In this document: one piece after another, positions 25,340 to 34,175 of the stretch
How positions within the stretch are numbered: the stretch's first letter is position 1
Layout: every line of letters starts with the position of its first letter
Assembly (NCBI RefSeq): GCF_000231055.2
Contig: NZ_CM001466.1
Location: forward strand, 1,218,982 to 1,254,299
Origin: Saccharomonospora azurea NA-128
GTDB lineage: Bacteria > Actinomycetota > Actinomycetes > Mycobacteriales > Pseudonocardiaceae
Length of the DNA: 35,318 bases
Direction: 5' to 3'
Position numbers and translations under genes: made by a program
Notes under the pieces: generated by a model
Told to the model about the DNA's origin: nothing
The model's input: only the letters and a program-made list of their open reading frames with translations
Databases searched by the model: none

Positions 25340-25936
25340 TCACCCGACGAACCCCACGGCGAACATGCCCGCCATGCCGACGCTCATGACCGTCCGGCAG
25401 CCGTCCCTCGACGCGACGCCCTCGGGCTCGGGTGTTCCCGCGCGGCGCGAGCGCATCATGCGCCGCGCCGTGAGCACGGCGTCCACGGCGAAGTAGAGCG
25501 CACCGGCGAGTGCCACCGCCGGCAACGCGTAGCCGCCGGTGGCGCCCTCATCCACCATGACCGGCCACACCCCGTGTCCAGTGTCGCCGTGCGGCATCGC
25601 CGCCAGCATGTACACCATGGCGAGGGCGCTCACCCCGTGGTGGAGGTCGCCGTGGCGACACCCGCCCTGCTCGGCCCGGCCCCGGACGGCGGCGACCAGG
25701 AAGAACGACGCCGTGACCACGAAGAGGGCCTGCCAGCCCGCCACGGGGACGGGAAAGCCGAACGGCGACACCATGGCCAGCATGGCCACGGCCATGAGCA
25801 GTCCCGCGACGTCGGCGTGCCTCGTCGCGGCACCGAGTGCCGGGTAGTCGAGCCGCACGAGCCTCGCCAGGCACGGCCTCACGAGCGCGGCGAACATGGC
25901 CGTGGCACACCACGCCACGGCCACCGGAACGCCCAT
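25340..25936 (-). CDS. DUF5134-like multi-pass membrane protein
   Basis: This 198-residue protein starts at ATG 25936 (GGGAGG 5 nt upstream; an upstream GTG/ATG is not needed) and has about five transmembrane helices. The family-like core HGDLHHGVSALAMVYM (95-110) is rich in His and Met, and the following loop has MPHGDTGHG. His95, His99, His100, His116, His121 and several Met could bind copper or another metal, though this is only suggested by composition. DUF5134 proteins have no established function. The C-terminal tail has another Met/Gly-rich helix. Confidence 0.78.
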   Translation of the reverse strand: MGVPVAVAWCATAMFAALVRPCLARLVRLDYPALGAATRHADVAGLLMAVAMLAMVSPFGFPVPVAGWQALFVVTASFFLVAAVRGRAEQGGCRHGDLHHGVSALAMVYMLAAMPHGDTGHGVWPVMVDEGATGGYALPAVALAGALYFAVDAVLTARRMMRSRRAGTPEPEGVASRDGCRTVMSVGMAGMFAVGFVG

Positions 25937-26099
25937 CGGTGCCTCCCAGGGGATTCCCGAGCCCGCGGGCCCGGGTCGCCGAACGGTTGTCACCGTGGCA
26001 TCCCGGCGACACCCTCCACCAGCGGTCAGGCAGGTGAAAGGTCAACTCGCGCGCGCACGCACCGTGCACACCGGGACAGCGTTCGGGCTACCGCACTCG

Positions 26100-26105
26100 T
26101 AGTCT
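26100..26105 (+). promoter_or_regulatory. -10 box TAGTCT placed for a leaderless mRNA
   Basis: TAGTCT ends 7 nt before the ATG of the esterase gene. No ribosome binding site lies between them. The -35 region is not recognisable. Confidence 0.4.
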
Positions 26106-26112
26106 CGGCACC

Positions 26113-27351
26113 ATGCGTCTGTCGTTCCGTGCCCGGCGCGCTGGGCAACTCGCCCTCACGGCCAACGCCCTGCGTCCGCTGCGCGGGGCGCATTGGGGCT
26201 TCCCGGCCTTCGTCACCGGGTGGCTCACGTCGGAGTTGGCGCCGCACCTGCTCGCGATCACCCTCACCGACACCGCCGCACACGTGGCTCGGCGCGGGGT
26301 CCGGAACGTCGACCGGCCGGGCGTGGTGGCGGCGGGGCTGTCCACCGTCGGGCTGGGTGCGCTGATCGCGTCGGCGCAGCGGGCGCGGGGCGTGGTCGAA
26401 CAGGCGCTCGTCGACGCGCTCGGCCCGGGCTACACCGACGAACTGCGTCCGGCGCCCTCGGCGTCCGACCTCGCCACGCCGTGGGGTCAGCTGGCGCTGC
26501 CGTTCCGCATGCGGCATCCGGACGTGCACGTCGACCGCGACATCGCCTACTTCCAGGGCGGCAGGAGGTTCCTGCTCGACGTCTACCGCCCCCGACGGCC
26601 GGTGGCGAACCGCCCGGTGCTGTTCCAGGTACACGGCGGGGCGTGGGTGACCGGGAACAAGGACCAGCAGGGTGTCCCGCTGATGTTGCACATGGCGGCC
26701 CGCGGCTGGGTCTGCGTGGCCATCAACTACCCGCTCTCCCCCGCCGCCCGCTGGCCGCAGCACATCGTCGCGGCCAAGCGGGCGCTCGCCTGGGTGCGCG
26801 AGCGGATCGCCGACTACGGCGGCGACCCCTCGTTCATCGCCGCCACGGGCGGTTCGGCCGGAGGCCACCTGGCCGCGCTGCTGGCACTGACTCCCAACGA
26901 CCCCGTGTTCCAACCGGGTTTCGAGGACGTCGACACCAGCGTGCAGGTGTGCGTTCCGCACTACGGGGTGTACGACTTCGCCGCCACCACGGGCGCACCG
27001 GCGAGCCGGACCCGCCTGCGGCATCTGCTCGCCCGCTACGTGGTCGGCACCGATCCGGAGCTGTCGCTGGACGACTACGTCGCCGCCTCACCGCTGGACC
27101 GCGTCAACTCCTCCGCTCCCCCGTTCTTCGTGGTGCACGGCGAGCACGACACGCTGGTGCCGGTTCGCGAGGCGCGGGAGTTCGTCCGCCGCCTGCGTGC
27201 GGCGTCGCCGCACCCGGTCGCCTACGCCGAGATCCCCGGCGCTCAGCACGCGTTCGACCTCTTCCCGTCGATCCGCAGTGCCCACGTGGTGCGCGGCGTG
27301 CAGCGGTTCCTCGACTGGGTCCACGCACACCGCGACACCGCGACGGGGTGA
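26113..27351 (+). CDS. HSL-family alpha/beta-hydrolase (carboxylesterase/lipase)
   Basis: This 412-residue hydrolase has the oxyanion-hole motif HGGAW (174-178) and nucleophile elbow GGSAGG (246-251, Ser248). The likely triad is completed by Asp346 (HGEHDTLVP) and His379 (PGAQHAFD). The first ~110 residues are an N-terminal region with hydrophobic segments (~30-60 and ~70-88), suggesting membrane association, as in mycobacterial LipC-like esterases. It acts on ester substrates, possibly lipids; the actual substrate is unknown. Convergent with the LLM gene, with a small 5-bp hairpin (27354-27366) between them. Confidence 0.92.
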   Translation: MRLSFRARRAGQLALTANALRPLRGAHWGFPAFVTGWLTSELAPHLLAITLTDTAAHVARRGVRNVDRPGVVAAGLSTVGLGALIASAQRARGVVEQALVDALGPGYTDELRPAPSASDLATPWGQLALPFRMRHPDVHVDRDIAYFQGGRRFLLDVYRPRRPVANRPVLFQVHGGAWVTGNKDQQGVPLMLHMAARGWVCVAINYPLSPAARWPQHIVAAKRALAWVRERIADYGGDPSFIAATGGSAGGHLAALLALTPNDPVFQPGFEDVDTSVQVCVPHYGVYDFAATTGAPASRTRLRHLLARYVVGTDPELSLDDYVAASPLDRVNSSAPPFFVVHGEHDTLVPVREAREFVRRLRAASPHPVAYAEIPGAQHAFDLFPSIRSAHVVRGVQRFLDWVHAHRDTATG

Positions 27352-27374
27352 TCTCCGGCGGCCGGACGAACGCG

Positions 27375-28364
27375 TCAGGCCTTGAGCTTCGGCAGCACCT
27401 CGCGGCCGAAGACCTCCAGCCACTCCTTCTGGTTGCGCCCCACGTTGTGCACGTAGATCCGGGTGAAACCGATGTCGATGAACCGCTGCAGGGACGCGCG
27501 GTGCACGTCCGGGTCGGACGACACCACCATGCGGCCCTCGAAGTCCTCCCGGCGCACGAGCTTGGCCATCTGCTCGAAGTCGAACGGCGAGCGGATGTCG
27601 GCCTTGGGGAACTTCATGCCCCCGTTGGGCCACTGCTCCAGCGCGTTGCGCCACGCCTCCTCGTCGGTCGCCGCCCACGACAGGTGCACCTGCAGCAGCT
27701 TCGGCATGCTGTCCGGGTCCTTGCCAGCCTTGCGTGCGCCCTGGCCGAAGTTGTCGAGGATGCCCACGAGTTTCTCCAGCGAGGCGCCGGGCGTGATCAA
27801 CCCGTCGGCGAGCTCACCGGTCTTGCGCGTCGTGTACGGGCCCGCCGAAGCGATGTAGATCGGCGGCGGGGCTTCCGGCATCGTCCACAGTCGAGTGTTG
27901 TGCAGCTTGAAGAACTCGCCCTTGTGCTTGACGTCCTTGCCACTGAACAACTTCCGGATGATCTCGAGGGCCTCGAACATCCGCCGCACCCGCTCCGGCG
28001 CCTCCGGCCAGTACCCGCCGATAATGTGTTCGTTCAGCGCCTCGCCGGATCCGATGCCGAGCCACGTGCGCCCCGGGTAGGTGGCTTCGAGCGTGGCCGC
28101 GGCCTGTGCCACCAGAGCCGGGTGCTGCCGGAACGACGGACACGTCACGCCGGGCCCGAGGTCACCTGTGGTGTTCTCGGCGAGCGAGGCGAGCACGCTC
28201 CACACGAACGACGCCTCGCCCTGCGCGGGAACCCACGGCTGGAAGTGGTCGGCCGCCATCTGGCCCGAGAAGCCGTGCTGTTCGGCCAGCGCGGCCAGCT
28301 CGATGGACTCCCGCGGCGAGAACTGCTCCAGCGCCGCGGCGATCCCGATCTGCACGTCACCCAC
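27375..28364 (-). CDS. LLM-class F420-dependent oxidoreductase (G6PDH-like family)
   Basis: This 329-residue TIM-barrel flavin/deazaflavin oxidoreductase belongs to the luciferase-like family. The N-terminal GFSGQMAADHFQPW, central TWLGIGSGEALNEHIIG and SAGPYTTRKTGELADG segments match the F420-dependent G6PDH-related subfamily. The substrate cannot be assigned, and glucose 6-phosphate should not be assumed. It starts with GTG, with GAGGGG about 10 nt upstream. A second LLM gene lies 50 nt upstream on the same strand, so they may be co-transcribed. Confidence 0.9.
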   Translation of the reverse strand: MGDVQIGIAAALEQFSPRESIELAALAEQHGFSGQMAADHFQPWVPAQGEASFVWSVLASLAENTTGDLGPGVTCPSFRQHPALVAQAAATLEATYPGRTWLGIGSGEALNEHIIGGYWPEAPERVRRMFEALEIIRKLFSGKDVKHKGEFFKLHNTRLWTMPEAPPPIYIASAGPYTTRKTGELADGLITPGASLEKLVGILDNFGQGARKAGKDPDSMPKLLQVHLSWAATDEEAWRNALEQWPNGGMKFPKADIRSPFDFEQMAKLVRREDFEGRMVVSSDPDVHRASLQRFIDIGFTRIYVHNVGRNQKEWLEVFGREVLPKLKA

Positions 28365-28414
28365 GTGTCTTACCCCTCGTGTTCGTGGTCCGGTGGGTCA
28401 GCCTTCTCCAGAAC

Positions 28415-29248
28415 CTACCCCGCGTGGCGCCCGGCCAACGCGGCCAGCTCGTCGAGCGCGGTCAGCGTCTCCGCCTCGGGCAGCGTGGGCAGGAAGAACG
28501 TCACCCGCTCGACTCCGACGTCCGCCCAGCCCTCGATGCGGGACTCGTCGCGGCCGGCGGCGAAGATCGTCACCGGCACGTCGCTCTTCCCCCGCTCCGC
28601 CAGGGAGCGCAGCACCGAGCGGATCTGCTCGGGTTCGGTGTGTCCGCGCGGCAGCCACCCGTCGCCGTGGGCGGCGAGCCGCTCGATCGCCGCCGGGCTC
28701 TCACCACCGACGTAGATCGGAGGGTGCGGCGTCCTCACAGGCTTGGGCCAGGCGTAGATCGGGTCGAAGTCGACGTGCTCACCGTGGAACTCCGCCTGCT
28801 CGGAGGTCCAGATCGCCTTGATCGCCTGGAGTTGCTCGTTCAGCAACGCACCCCGCGTGCGCGGGTCGGTGCCGTGGTTGCGCATCTCCTCGCGGTTCCA
28901 GCCGACGCCCACACCGAAGACGAACCGTCCGTCCGAGATCAGATCGAGGCTCGCCGCCTCGTTCGCCGTGTGGATGACGTCGCGCTGCACGACCAGCGCG
29001 ACCCCGGTGCCCAGCAGCAGCGTCTCCGTCACCGCCGCGGCCGCGCTCAACGCCACAAACGGGTCGAGGGTGCGGTAGTACGGGCGAGGCAGCTCGCCAC
29101 CGTCCGGATAGGGCGTCTCCCGGCTCACCGGGATGTGCGAGTGCTCCGCCAGGAAGAGCGAGTCGAACCCGCGTTCCTCCAGAGCGGTGGCCAGCGTGGT
29201 CGGCCGGATGCCTTCGTCCGTCACGAACGTCGAGATACCGAACTTCAT
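28415..29248 (-). CDS. LLM-class F420-dependent oxidoreductase (Rv2161c-like family)
   Basis: This 277-residue luciferase-like oxidoreductase is distinct from its neighbour. The start MKFGISTF at 29248 is typical; a longer frame from 29314 adds 22 unlike residues and overlaps icmF. Recognisable segments are FDSLFLAEHSHIP, LLLGTGVALVVQRD, FVFGVGVGWNREEM and PIYVGGESPAAIERLAAHGDGWLP, which identify the TIGR03619-type family. The cofactor (F420) is inferred from the family. It begins 40 nt after the icmF stop with only a weak ribosome binding site. Confidence 0.88.
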   Translation of the reverse strand: MKFGISTFVTDEGIRPTTLATALEERGFDSLFLAEHSHIPVSRETPYPDGGELPRPYYRTLDPFVALSAAAAVTETLLLGTGVALVVQRDVIHTANEAASLDLISDGRFVFGVGVGWNREEMRNHGTDPRTRGALLNEQLQAIKAIWTSEQAEFHGEHVDFDPIYAWPKPVRTPHPPIYVGGESPAAIERLAAHGDGWLPRGHTEPEQIRSVLRSLAERGKSDVPVTIFAAGRDESRIEGWADVGVERVTFFLPTLPEAETLTALDELAALAGRHAG

Positions 29249-29288
29249 GACACCGGCCAACCACGCTCGGCTCCGATTTGTTCCGCCG

Positions 29289-31202
29289 TCACACGTTCCG
29301 GCGGTACTGTCCACCCACTTCGAAGAACGCGTGGGTGATCTGCCCGAGCGAGCACACGCGGGCGGCGTCCATCAGCACGCCGAACACGTTCTCCCCGCCG
29401 GCCGCCGCCTCCCGCAGCCGGGCGAGCGCCCGCTGGGCCTCGTCCCGGTGCCGTTCGTGGAAGTCGGCGAGGCGCCGCAGCTGCGACTGCTTCTCGTCCT
29501 CCGTGGCCCGCGCGAGCTCCACCTCCACCTCGTCGTCCTCGGGATGGGGGCTGCGGAACATGTTGACCCCGACGATCGGCAGCGACCCGTCGTGCTTGAG
29601 CCGCTCGTAGAGCATCGACTCGTCCTGGATCTTGCCGCGCTGGTAGCCGGTCTCCATGGCACCGAGCACCCCGCCGCGTTCCGTGATGCGCTCGAACTCG
29701 GTGAGCACGGCTTCCTCGACCAGGTCGGTGAGCTCGTCGATGACGAACGACCCCTGCAACGGGTTCTCGTTCTTCGACAAGCCCCACTCCTTGTTGATGA
29801 TCATCTGGATGGCCAGCGCGCGCCGCACCGAGCTCTCCGTCGGCGTGGTGATGGCCTCGTCGTAGGCGTTGGTGTGCAGCGAGTTCGCGTTGTCGTACAG
29901 GGCACACAGCGCCTGCAGGGTGGTGCGGATGTCGTTGAAGCTCATCTCCTGCGCGTGCAGGGAGCGCCCGGAGGTCTGGACGTGGTACTTGAGCTTCTGC
30001 GACCGCTCGTTCGCACCGTAGCGGTCGCGCATGGCGACGGCCCAGATCCGGCGGGCGACCCGGCCCAGCACCGAGTACTCGGCGTCCATGCCGTTGGAGA
30101 AGAAGAACGACAGGTTGGGCGCGAAGTCGTCGATGTGCATGCCCCGGGCCAGATAGGACTCCACGTAGGTGAAGCCGTTGGCGAGGGTGAACGCGAGCTG
30201 CGTGATCGGGTTCGCCCCGGCCTCGGCGATGTGGTAACCCGAGATCGACACCGAGTAGAAGTTGCGGACCTCGTTGGCGATGAACCACTCCTGGATGTCC
30301 GACATCATCCGCAGCGAGAACTCGGTGGAGAAGATGCAGGTGTTCTGCCCCTGGTCCTCCTTCAGAATGTCGGCCTGCACGGTGCCCCGCACCTGCCGCA
30401 GCGTCCACGCGCGAAGCTCGGCGGCCTCCTCCTCCGTGGGCTCGCGGCCGTGCTCCTCGCGGAAGGCGTCCATCCGCTGGTCGATCGCCGTGTTGAGGAA
30501 GAACGCCAGGATCGTCGGCGCCGGGCCGTTGATGGTCATCGACACCGACGTGGTCGGTGCGGTCAGGTCGAACCCGTCGTAGAGGGCCTTCATGTCGTCG
30601 AGCGTCGCGATGGAGACACCCGACGTGCCCACCTTGCCGTAGATGTCCGGACGCGTGTCCGGGTCCCAGCCGTAGAGCGTCACCGAGTCGAACGCGGTGG
30701 ACAGCCGCTTGGCCTCCGAGTCGGACGAGAGGTACTTGAAGCGGCGGTTGGTCCGGAAGGCGTCGCCCTCGCCCGCGAACATCCGGGCCGGGTCCTCGCC
30801 CTCACGCTTGAACGGGAACACGCCCGCGGTGAAGGGGAAGTACCCGGGCAGGTGCTCGCGGCGCAGGAACGACAGCAGCTCGCCGGGCTCGGTGTACCGC
30901 GGCAACGCGACCCTCGGGATGCGGCTGCCCGACAGCGTGTCCCGCCACAGCGACGTGCGGATCTCCTTGTCGCGCACCCTGAAGACGAGCTCGTCACCGC
31001 GGTACTGCTCGGCCAGCTCGTCCCAGCTCTCCAACAGCGCGGTGGTCTCGGAGTCGACCTCGGCGTCGGCCTTCTCCAAGAGCCGGTCGACGTCCTCGGT
31101 GGCGGCGTTCTCCGCGACCAGCGCGTCGCGCACGGCGCGCAGCTGCGCCCGCTTCCGCACCGCCTCGACCTGCGTGCGGGTGCGCTCGTGGTAGCGGCGC
31201 AC
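29289..31202 (-). CDS. icmF: IcmF mutase half: isobutyryl-CoA mutase catalytic domain (frameshifted from N-terminal half)
   Basis: This 637-residue open frame encodes the (beta/alpha)8 coenzyme-B12-dependent acyl-CoA mutase domain, which interconverts isobutyryl-CoA and n-butyryl-CoA by radical rearrangement. Family segments include [70 protein letters not shown], and [10 protein letters not shown] with [16 protein letters not shown]. The domain begins in mid-linker: sequence before the GTG at 31202 (RYLAEIAET) is in frame and family-like but has no start codon, and the GTG lacks a good ribosome binding site. It therefore probably belongs to the protein starting at 32526, joined by a +1 frame change at the C-run 31242-31246. 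No internal stop is present. Confidence 0.88.
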   Translation of the reverse strand: MRRYHERTRTQVEAVRKRAQLRAVRDALVAENAATEDVDRLLEKADAEVDSETTALLESWDELAEQYRGDELVFRVRDKEIRTSLWRDTLSGSRIPRVALPRYTEPGELLSFLRREHLPGYFPFTAGVFPFKREGEDPARMFAGEGDAFRTNRRFKYLSSDSEAKRLSTAFDSVTLYGWDPDTRPDIYGKVGTSGVSIATLDDMKALYDGFDLTAPTTSVSMTINGPAPTILAFFLNTAIDQRMDAFREEHGREPTEEEAAELRAWTLRQVRGTVQADILKEDQGQNTCIFSTEFSLRMMSDIQEWFIANEVRNFYSVSISGYHIAEAGANPITQLAFTLANGFTYVESYLARGMHIDDFAPNLSFFFSNGMDAEYSVLGRVARRIWAVAMRDRYGANERSQKLKYHVQTSGRSLHAQEMSFNDIRTTLQALCALYDNANSLHTNAYDEAITTPTESSVRRALAIQMIINKEWGLSKNENPLQGSFVIDELTDLVEEAVLTEFERITERGGVLGAMETGYQRGKIQDESMLYERLKHDGSLPIVGVNMFRSPHPEDDEVEVELARATEDEKQSQLRRLADFHERHRDEAQRALARLREAAAGGENVFGVLMDAARVCSLGQITHAFFEVGGQYRRNV

Positions 31203-31236
31203 CGTCTCGGCGATCTCGGCGAGGTAGCGGGTACGG

Positions 31237-31250
31237 CTACCGGGGGATCA
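31237..31250 (-). other. Frame break in icmF at a five-C run
   Basis: On the minus strand the frame-0 codons are ATC CCC CGG TAG, while the mutase frame opens right after an overlapping TGA (31250-31248). The two frames overlap only across this C-run (31246-31242). Skipping one C gives Ile-Pro-Gly-Ser-Arg-Thr-Arg-Tyr-Leu and a 1078-residue product, the expected IcmF length. It may be a sequencing indel, a recent mutation or programmed +1 frameshifting. Confidence 0.85.
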
Positions 31251-32526
31251 CGACGCTGGTGTCGGTGGACACCTTGCCCTCGATGGCCGGCAGCATGCCG
31301 GCCGAGACGGACAGTCCGCTGCCGGAGAGCAGGTCGCGCAGATGCTGGTAGAGCGCCGTGACGCCGTCGTCGTTGAACTTCGCGGCGCTCGTACCGAAAA
31401 CCGGCATGTCCTCGGGCGAGGTGCCGAACTGCTCCCGGTTGCGCACCATCTGGCGCGCCACGTCCCTGCGCGCGTCCTCGGCGCCACGCCGCTCGAACTT
31501 GTTGATCGCCACCACGTCGGCGAAGTCGAGCATGTCGATCTTCTCCAGCTGCGACGCGGCACCGAACTCGGGCGTCATCACGTACAGCGTGTGGTCGACG
31601 TGGTCCACGACGCCCGCGTCGCCCTGCCCGATACCGGGCGTCTCGACGATCACCAGGTCGTAGCCGGCCGCCTTGCACGCCTTCACCGCGTCGTCGAGCC
31701 CGGTGGGGATCTCCGAACCCGCGCCACGCGTGGCGAGCGAGCGGAAGTACACCCGGTCCCCGGTGAGGCTGTTCATGCGGATGCGGTCGCCCAGCAGCGC
31801 TCCACCGCCCCGGCGCCGGGTGGGGTCGACGGCCAGCACGGCGATCCGGAGCTTGTCCTCCTGGTCGAGCCGGAAGCGCCGGATCAGCTCGTCGGTCAGC
31901 GACGACTTCCCCGAACCGCCCGTGCCCGTGATCCCGAGCACCGGAACGGTGCGCGCCGAGGCGGCCTCGGCGATCGCGTCCCGCCAACCCTCCGGCAGCG
32001 TGCCGTGCTGCAGCTGCGTGATGGCCCGCGCGAGAGTCGGCATGTCACCGGACAGCAGTGCGTCCACCGAGCCGGGTTGGTCGGCCGACAGGTCCACGTC
32101 GCACTCGCGGATCATCAGGTTGATCATGCCGGGGAGGCCGAGTTCGAGACCGTCGTCGGGGGAGAAGATCCGGGCTACTCCACGCGAGTGCAGCAGCTCG
32201 ATCTCGTCGCGCACGATGACCCCGCCACCGCCGCCGTAGACGCGGATGTGGCCCGCACCGCGCTCCCGCAGCAGGTCCACGAGGTAGCTGAAGTACTCGA
32301 CGTGCCCGCCTTGGTACGCGCTGATGGCGACACCCTGGACGTCCTCCGAGATGGCAGCGGTGACCACCTCGTCGACCGAACGGTTGTGTCCGAGGTGCAC
32401 CACCTCGGCCCCCTGCGACTGCAGGATGCGCCGCATGATGTTGATCGACGCGTCGTGCCCGTCGAACAGGCTCGCAGCGGTCACGAACCGGACGGGGTGC
32501 ACGGGTCGATGGAGTTCGGAGGTCAT
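31237..32526 (-). CDS. icmF: IcmF N-terminal half: B12-binding domain plus MeaI-type GTPase chaperone
   Basis: This 429-residue frame holds two of the three IcmF domains. Residues ~10-140 are the cobalamin-binding domain with DGHD (22-25; His24 the lower cobalt ligand), the SAYQGGH loop and GGGG (98-101). Residues ~190-420 are the G3E/MeaB-like GTPase that guards mutase cofactor loading, with P-loop GTGGSGKSS (201-209), ETPGIGQ (295-301) and base-recognition NKFE (342-345). It ends at a TAG immediately after the C-run where the mutase frame begins. As a free protein it would be a cofactor-binding chaperone without catalytic domain. The ATG is only 1 nt from GGAGG, so initiation may be leaderless-like. 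Confidence 0.9.
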   Translation of the reverse strand: MTSELHRPVHPVRFVTAASLFDGHDASINIMRRILQSQGAEVVHLGHNRSVDEVVTAAISEDVQGVAISAYQGGHVEYFSYLVDLLRERGAGHIRVYGGGGGVIVRDEIELLHSRGVARIFSPDDGLELGLPGMINLMIRECDVDLSADQPGSVDALLSGDMPTLARAITQLQHGTLPEGWRDAIAEAASARTVPVLGITGTGGSGKSSLTDELIRRFRLDQEDKLRIAVLAVDPTRRRGGGALLGDRIRMNSLTGDRVYFRSLATRGAGSEIPTGLDDAVKACKAAGYDLVIVETPGIGQGDAGVVDHVDHTLYVMTPEFGAASQLEKIDMLDFADVVAINKFERRGAEDARRDVARQMVRNREQFGTSPEDMPVFGTSAAKFNDDGVTALYQHLRDLLSGSGLSVSAGMLPAIEGKVSTDTSVVIPR

Positions 32527-32535
32527 GCCTCCAAA

Positions 32536-32541
32536 ATACTA
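32536..32541 (-). promoter_or_regulatory. -10 box TAGTAT of icmF
   Basis: Read on the minus strand, TAGTAT is a near-perfect -10 ending 9 nt before the icmF ATG, giving a leader of only ~3 nt. The -35 region is weak. It indicates that icmF can be transcribed separately from the upstream conservon. Confidence 0.5.
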
Positions 32542-32604
32542 GGACTTCCGACTTTCTGAGAACCGAGCGACAGCGTGATGCGGGCCTCATGGACCCGGAT
32601 CGGT

Positions 32605-33219
32605 TCAGGACGCCGAGTTCGCCGCCCGCAGCGCGATCCACTTCCGCATGGCGTACTCCACCAGCGTGATGAGCGTCTGCTTCGTGGACTCCCGATCACG
32701 GGCATCGCATCGCACGATGGGAATACTCGGATCGATCGACAGCGCCTCGCGGACGTCGTTCAGGTCGTGCTGCAGGATGCCGTCGAACGTGTTGACGCCG
32801 ACGATGTAGGGCAGACCACGGTCCTCGAAGAAGTCCACGGGCGCGAACGAGTCGGCCAGCCGCCGCGTGTCCGCGATGACCACCGCCCCGATGGCTCCCC
32901 GTACGAGGTCGTCCCACATGAACCAGAACCGCTGCTGGCCGGGCGTTCCGAACAGGTAGAGGATGAGGTCCTCGTCCAGGGAGACCCTGCCGAAGTCCAT
33001 GGCCACCGTCGTGGTCGCCTTGTTCGGCGTCGCCCCGAGGTCGTCGATGCCCGTGCTCGCATCGGTCATCATCGCCTCGGTGGTCAACGGAACGATCTCG
33101 GACACCGAGCCGACGAACGTCGTCTTGCCAGCGCCGAACCCGCCCGCCACGACGATCTTGGCGGACGTCATCGTCTTCGACGCGGCTTCGCGCGGTGCCT
33201 TAAAGCCGGCGGAGTCCAC
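32605..33219 (-). CDS. cvnD: Conservon GTPase CvnD
   Basis: This 204-residue small Ras/MglA-like GTPase is the last component of an actinobacterial conservon, a membrane-associated complex likened to eukaryotic G-protein-coupled signalling. P-loop GGFGAGKTT (26-34), switch region ATTTVAMDFG, G3-like GTPGQ (91-95, instead of DTAGQ) and NTFD (143-146) are present. The GTG at 33219 overlaps the cvnC end by 20 nt. A downstream ATG (residue 17) would remove ~16 non-conserved residues and is an alternative start. Confidence 0.93.
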   Translation of the reverse strand: MDSAGFKAPREAASKTMTSAKIVVAGGFGAGKTTFVGSVSEIVPLTTEAMMTDASTGIDDLGATPNKATTTVAMDFGRVSLDEDLILYLFGTPGQQRFWFMWDDLVRGAIGAVVIADTRRLADSFAPVDFFEDRGLPYIVGVNTFDGILQHDLNDVREALSIDPSIPIVRCDARDRESTKQTLITLVEYAMRKWIALRAANSAS

Positions 33220-33715
33220 TCAACACCCTTTCCATCAACGTCAGGTGCGCCTCGGCGCTTTCGTCACCGCTGACGGTCCTGTGCACGGTGACAAGCCCCG
33301 CGTCGGCCGCATCGCTGATCAGCACCCGGGCCACACCCAGTGGGACCCGGAGCCGGGAGGCGATCTCCGCGACCGACTGTGGGGTACGACATTCTTCCAT
33401 GATCACCTGAAGCTCGATTTGCTCGGGCACCGCCAGCAATGCCGCGGCCCTCGTGGAGATCAACGTCTCCAGCTCCAGGTGGTAGTTCGCCCTGGTCCGG
33501 CCGCCGGTGAGGGCGTAAGGACGGACGACACCGATCTCCTCCGTCGGCTGCAACGGGATAGCTTCGACTGCCACAGGTTGCTCCTTGGTGTTCGCTCGGT
33601 CCTCGCCGTCTCCGCACTGCGACCGGGATCGCTCGGAAACCCCCTCCACCCGCTCCGGACCGGCCGACGCCCTCTCGGCGTCCGGCTCCCGGGGGGTCGA
33701 GGGCCCCGTGCTCAT
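33200..33715 (-). CDS. cvnC: Conservon DUF742 protein CvnC
   Basis: This 171-residue protein has an N-terminal Ser/Glu-rich variable stretch (~1-55) followed by the DUF742 domain, with VVRPYALTGGRT and a winged-helix-like segment (TPQSVAEIASRLRVPLGVARVLISDAADAGLV). CvnC is thought to link the CvnA sensor, CvnB and CvnD; it lacks catalytic motifs. It starts 7 nt after cvnB and overlaps cvnD, indicating strict translational coupling. Confidence 0.93.
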   Translation of the reverse strand: MSTGPSTPREPDAERASAGPERVEGVSERSRSQCGDGEDRANTKEQPVAVEAIPLQPTEEIGVVRPYALTGGRTRANYHLELETLISTRAAALLAVPEQIELQVIMEECRTPQSVAEIASRLRVPLGVARVLISDAADAGLVTVHRTVSGDESAEAHLTLMERVLSGLRRL

Positions 33716-33722
33716 CCCGCGG

Positions 33723-34175
33723 TCACCCCACCGGTTCGCCGACCCGCGGTCCGCCCGAACCCTGGAGTTGCGCCCGAAGCTCCGGCGTGAGGAGCTGTCC
33801 CACCCGATCGACCAGCAACGTCATCTCGTACGCGACCTGTCCGATGTCGCAGTTCGGAGCGGCGAGCACGGCGAGACACGACCCGTCGCTGATCGACATG
33901 AGGACCATGATCCCGAGTTCCATCTCGACGACGGTCTCCGTCACGGCACCGGCCTCGAAGCACCGCGCCGCCCCCTGGGTGAGGCTGACCAGACCGGATG
34001 CCACCGCCGCGAGCTGGTCAGCGCGGTCGAGCGGCAGCCGGTTCGACGACGTCAGCAGCAGACCGTCGGCCGACACCACCACGGCGTGCGCCACACCGGG
34101 CACCCGCTCGGCGAAGTCGTTGACCAGCCATCCGAACTGGTTCTGCTGAGGCGCGGAGCGATCCGACACGGTCAT
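33723..34175 (-). CDS. cvnB: Conservon roadblock/LC7 protein CvnB
   Basis: This 150-residue Roadblock/LC7-domain protein is likely the MglB-like regulator or activator of the CvnD GTPase. The motif [28 protein letters not shown] (begins ~14) and the [17 protein letters not shown] helix are family hallmarks. The ATG overlaps the cvnA stop (ATGA). Confidence 0.94.
   Translation of the reverse strand: MTVSDRSAPQQNQFGWLVNDFAERVPGVAHAVVVSADGLLLTSSNRLPLDRADQLAAVASGLVSLTQGAARCFEAGAVTETVVEMELGIMVLMSISDGSCLAVLAAPNCDIGQVAYEMTLLVDRVGQLLTPELRAQLQGSGGPRVGEPVG

Noticed and set aside
27354-27366. TCCGG-CGG-CCGGA mini-hairpin between esterase and LLM genes as a terminator
   Set aside because: Only 5 bp of stem with a 3-nt loop. 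Too weak to list as a feature, compared with the 9-17 bp hairpins elsewhere.
26193-28715. 840-codon plus-strand open frame
   Set aside because: It overlaps the esterase in another frame and runs antisense through both LLM genes. No domain is recognisable.
29133-31361. 742-codon plus-strand open frame
   Set aside because: Antisense to the icmF mutase domain, with composition typical of a shadow frame.
30680-31987. 435-codon minus-strand frame bridging the icmF break
   Set aside because: It is the third frame, spans both icmF halves without matching either domain, and is Arg-rich low complexity.
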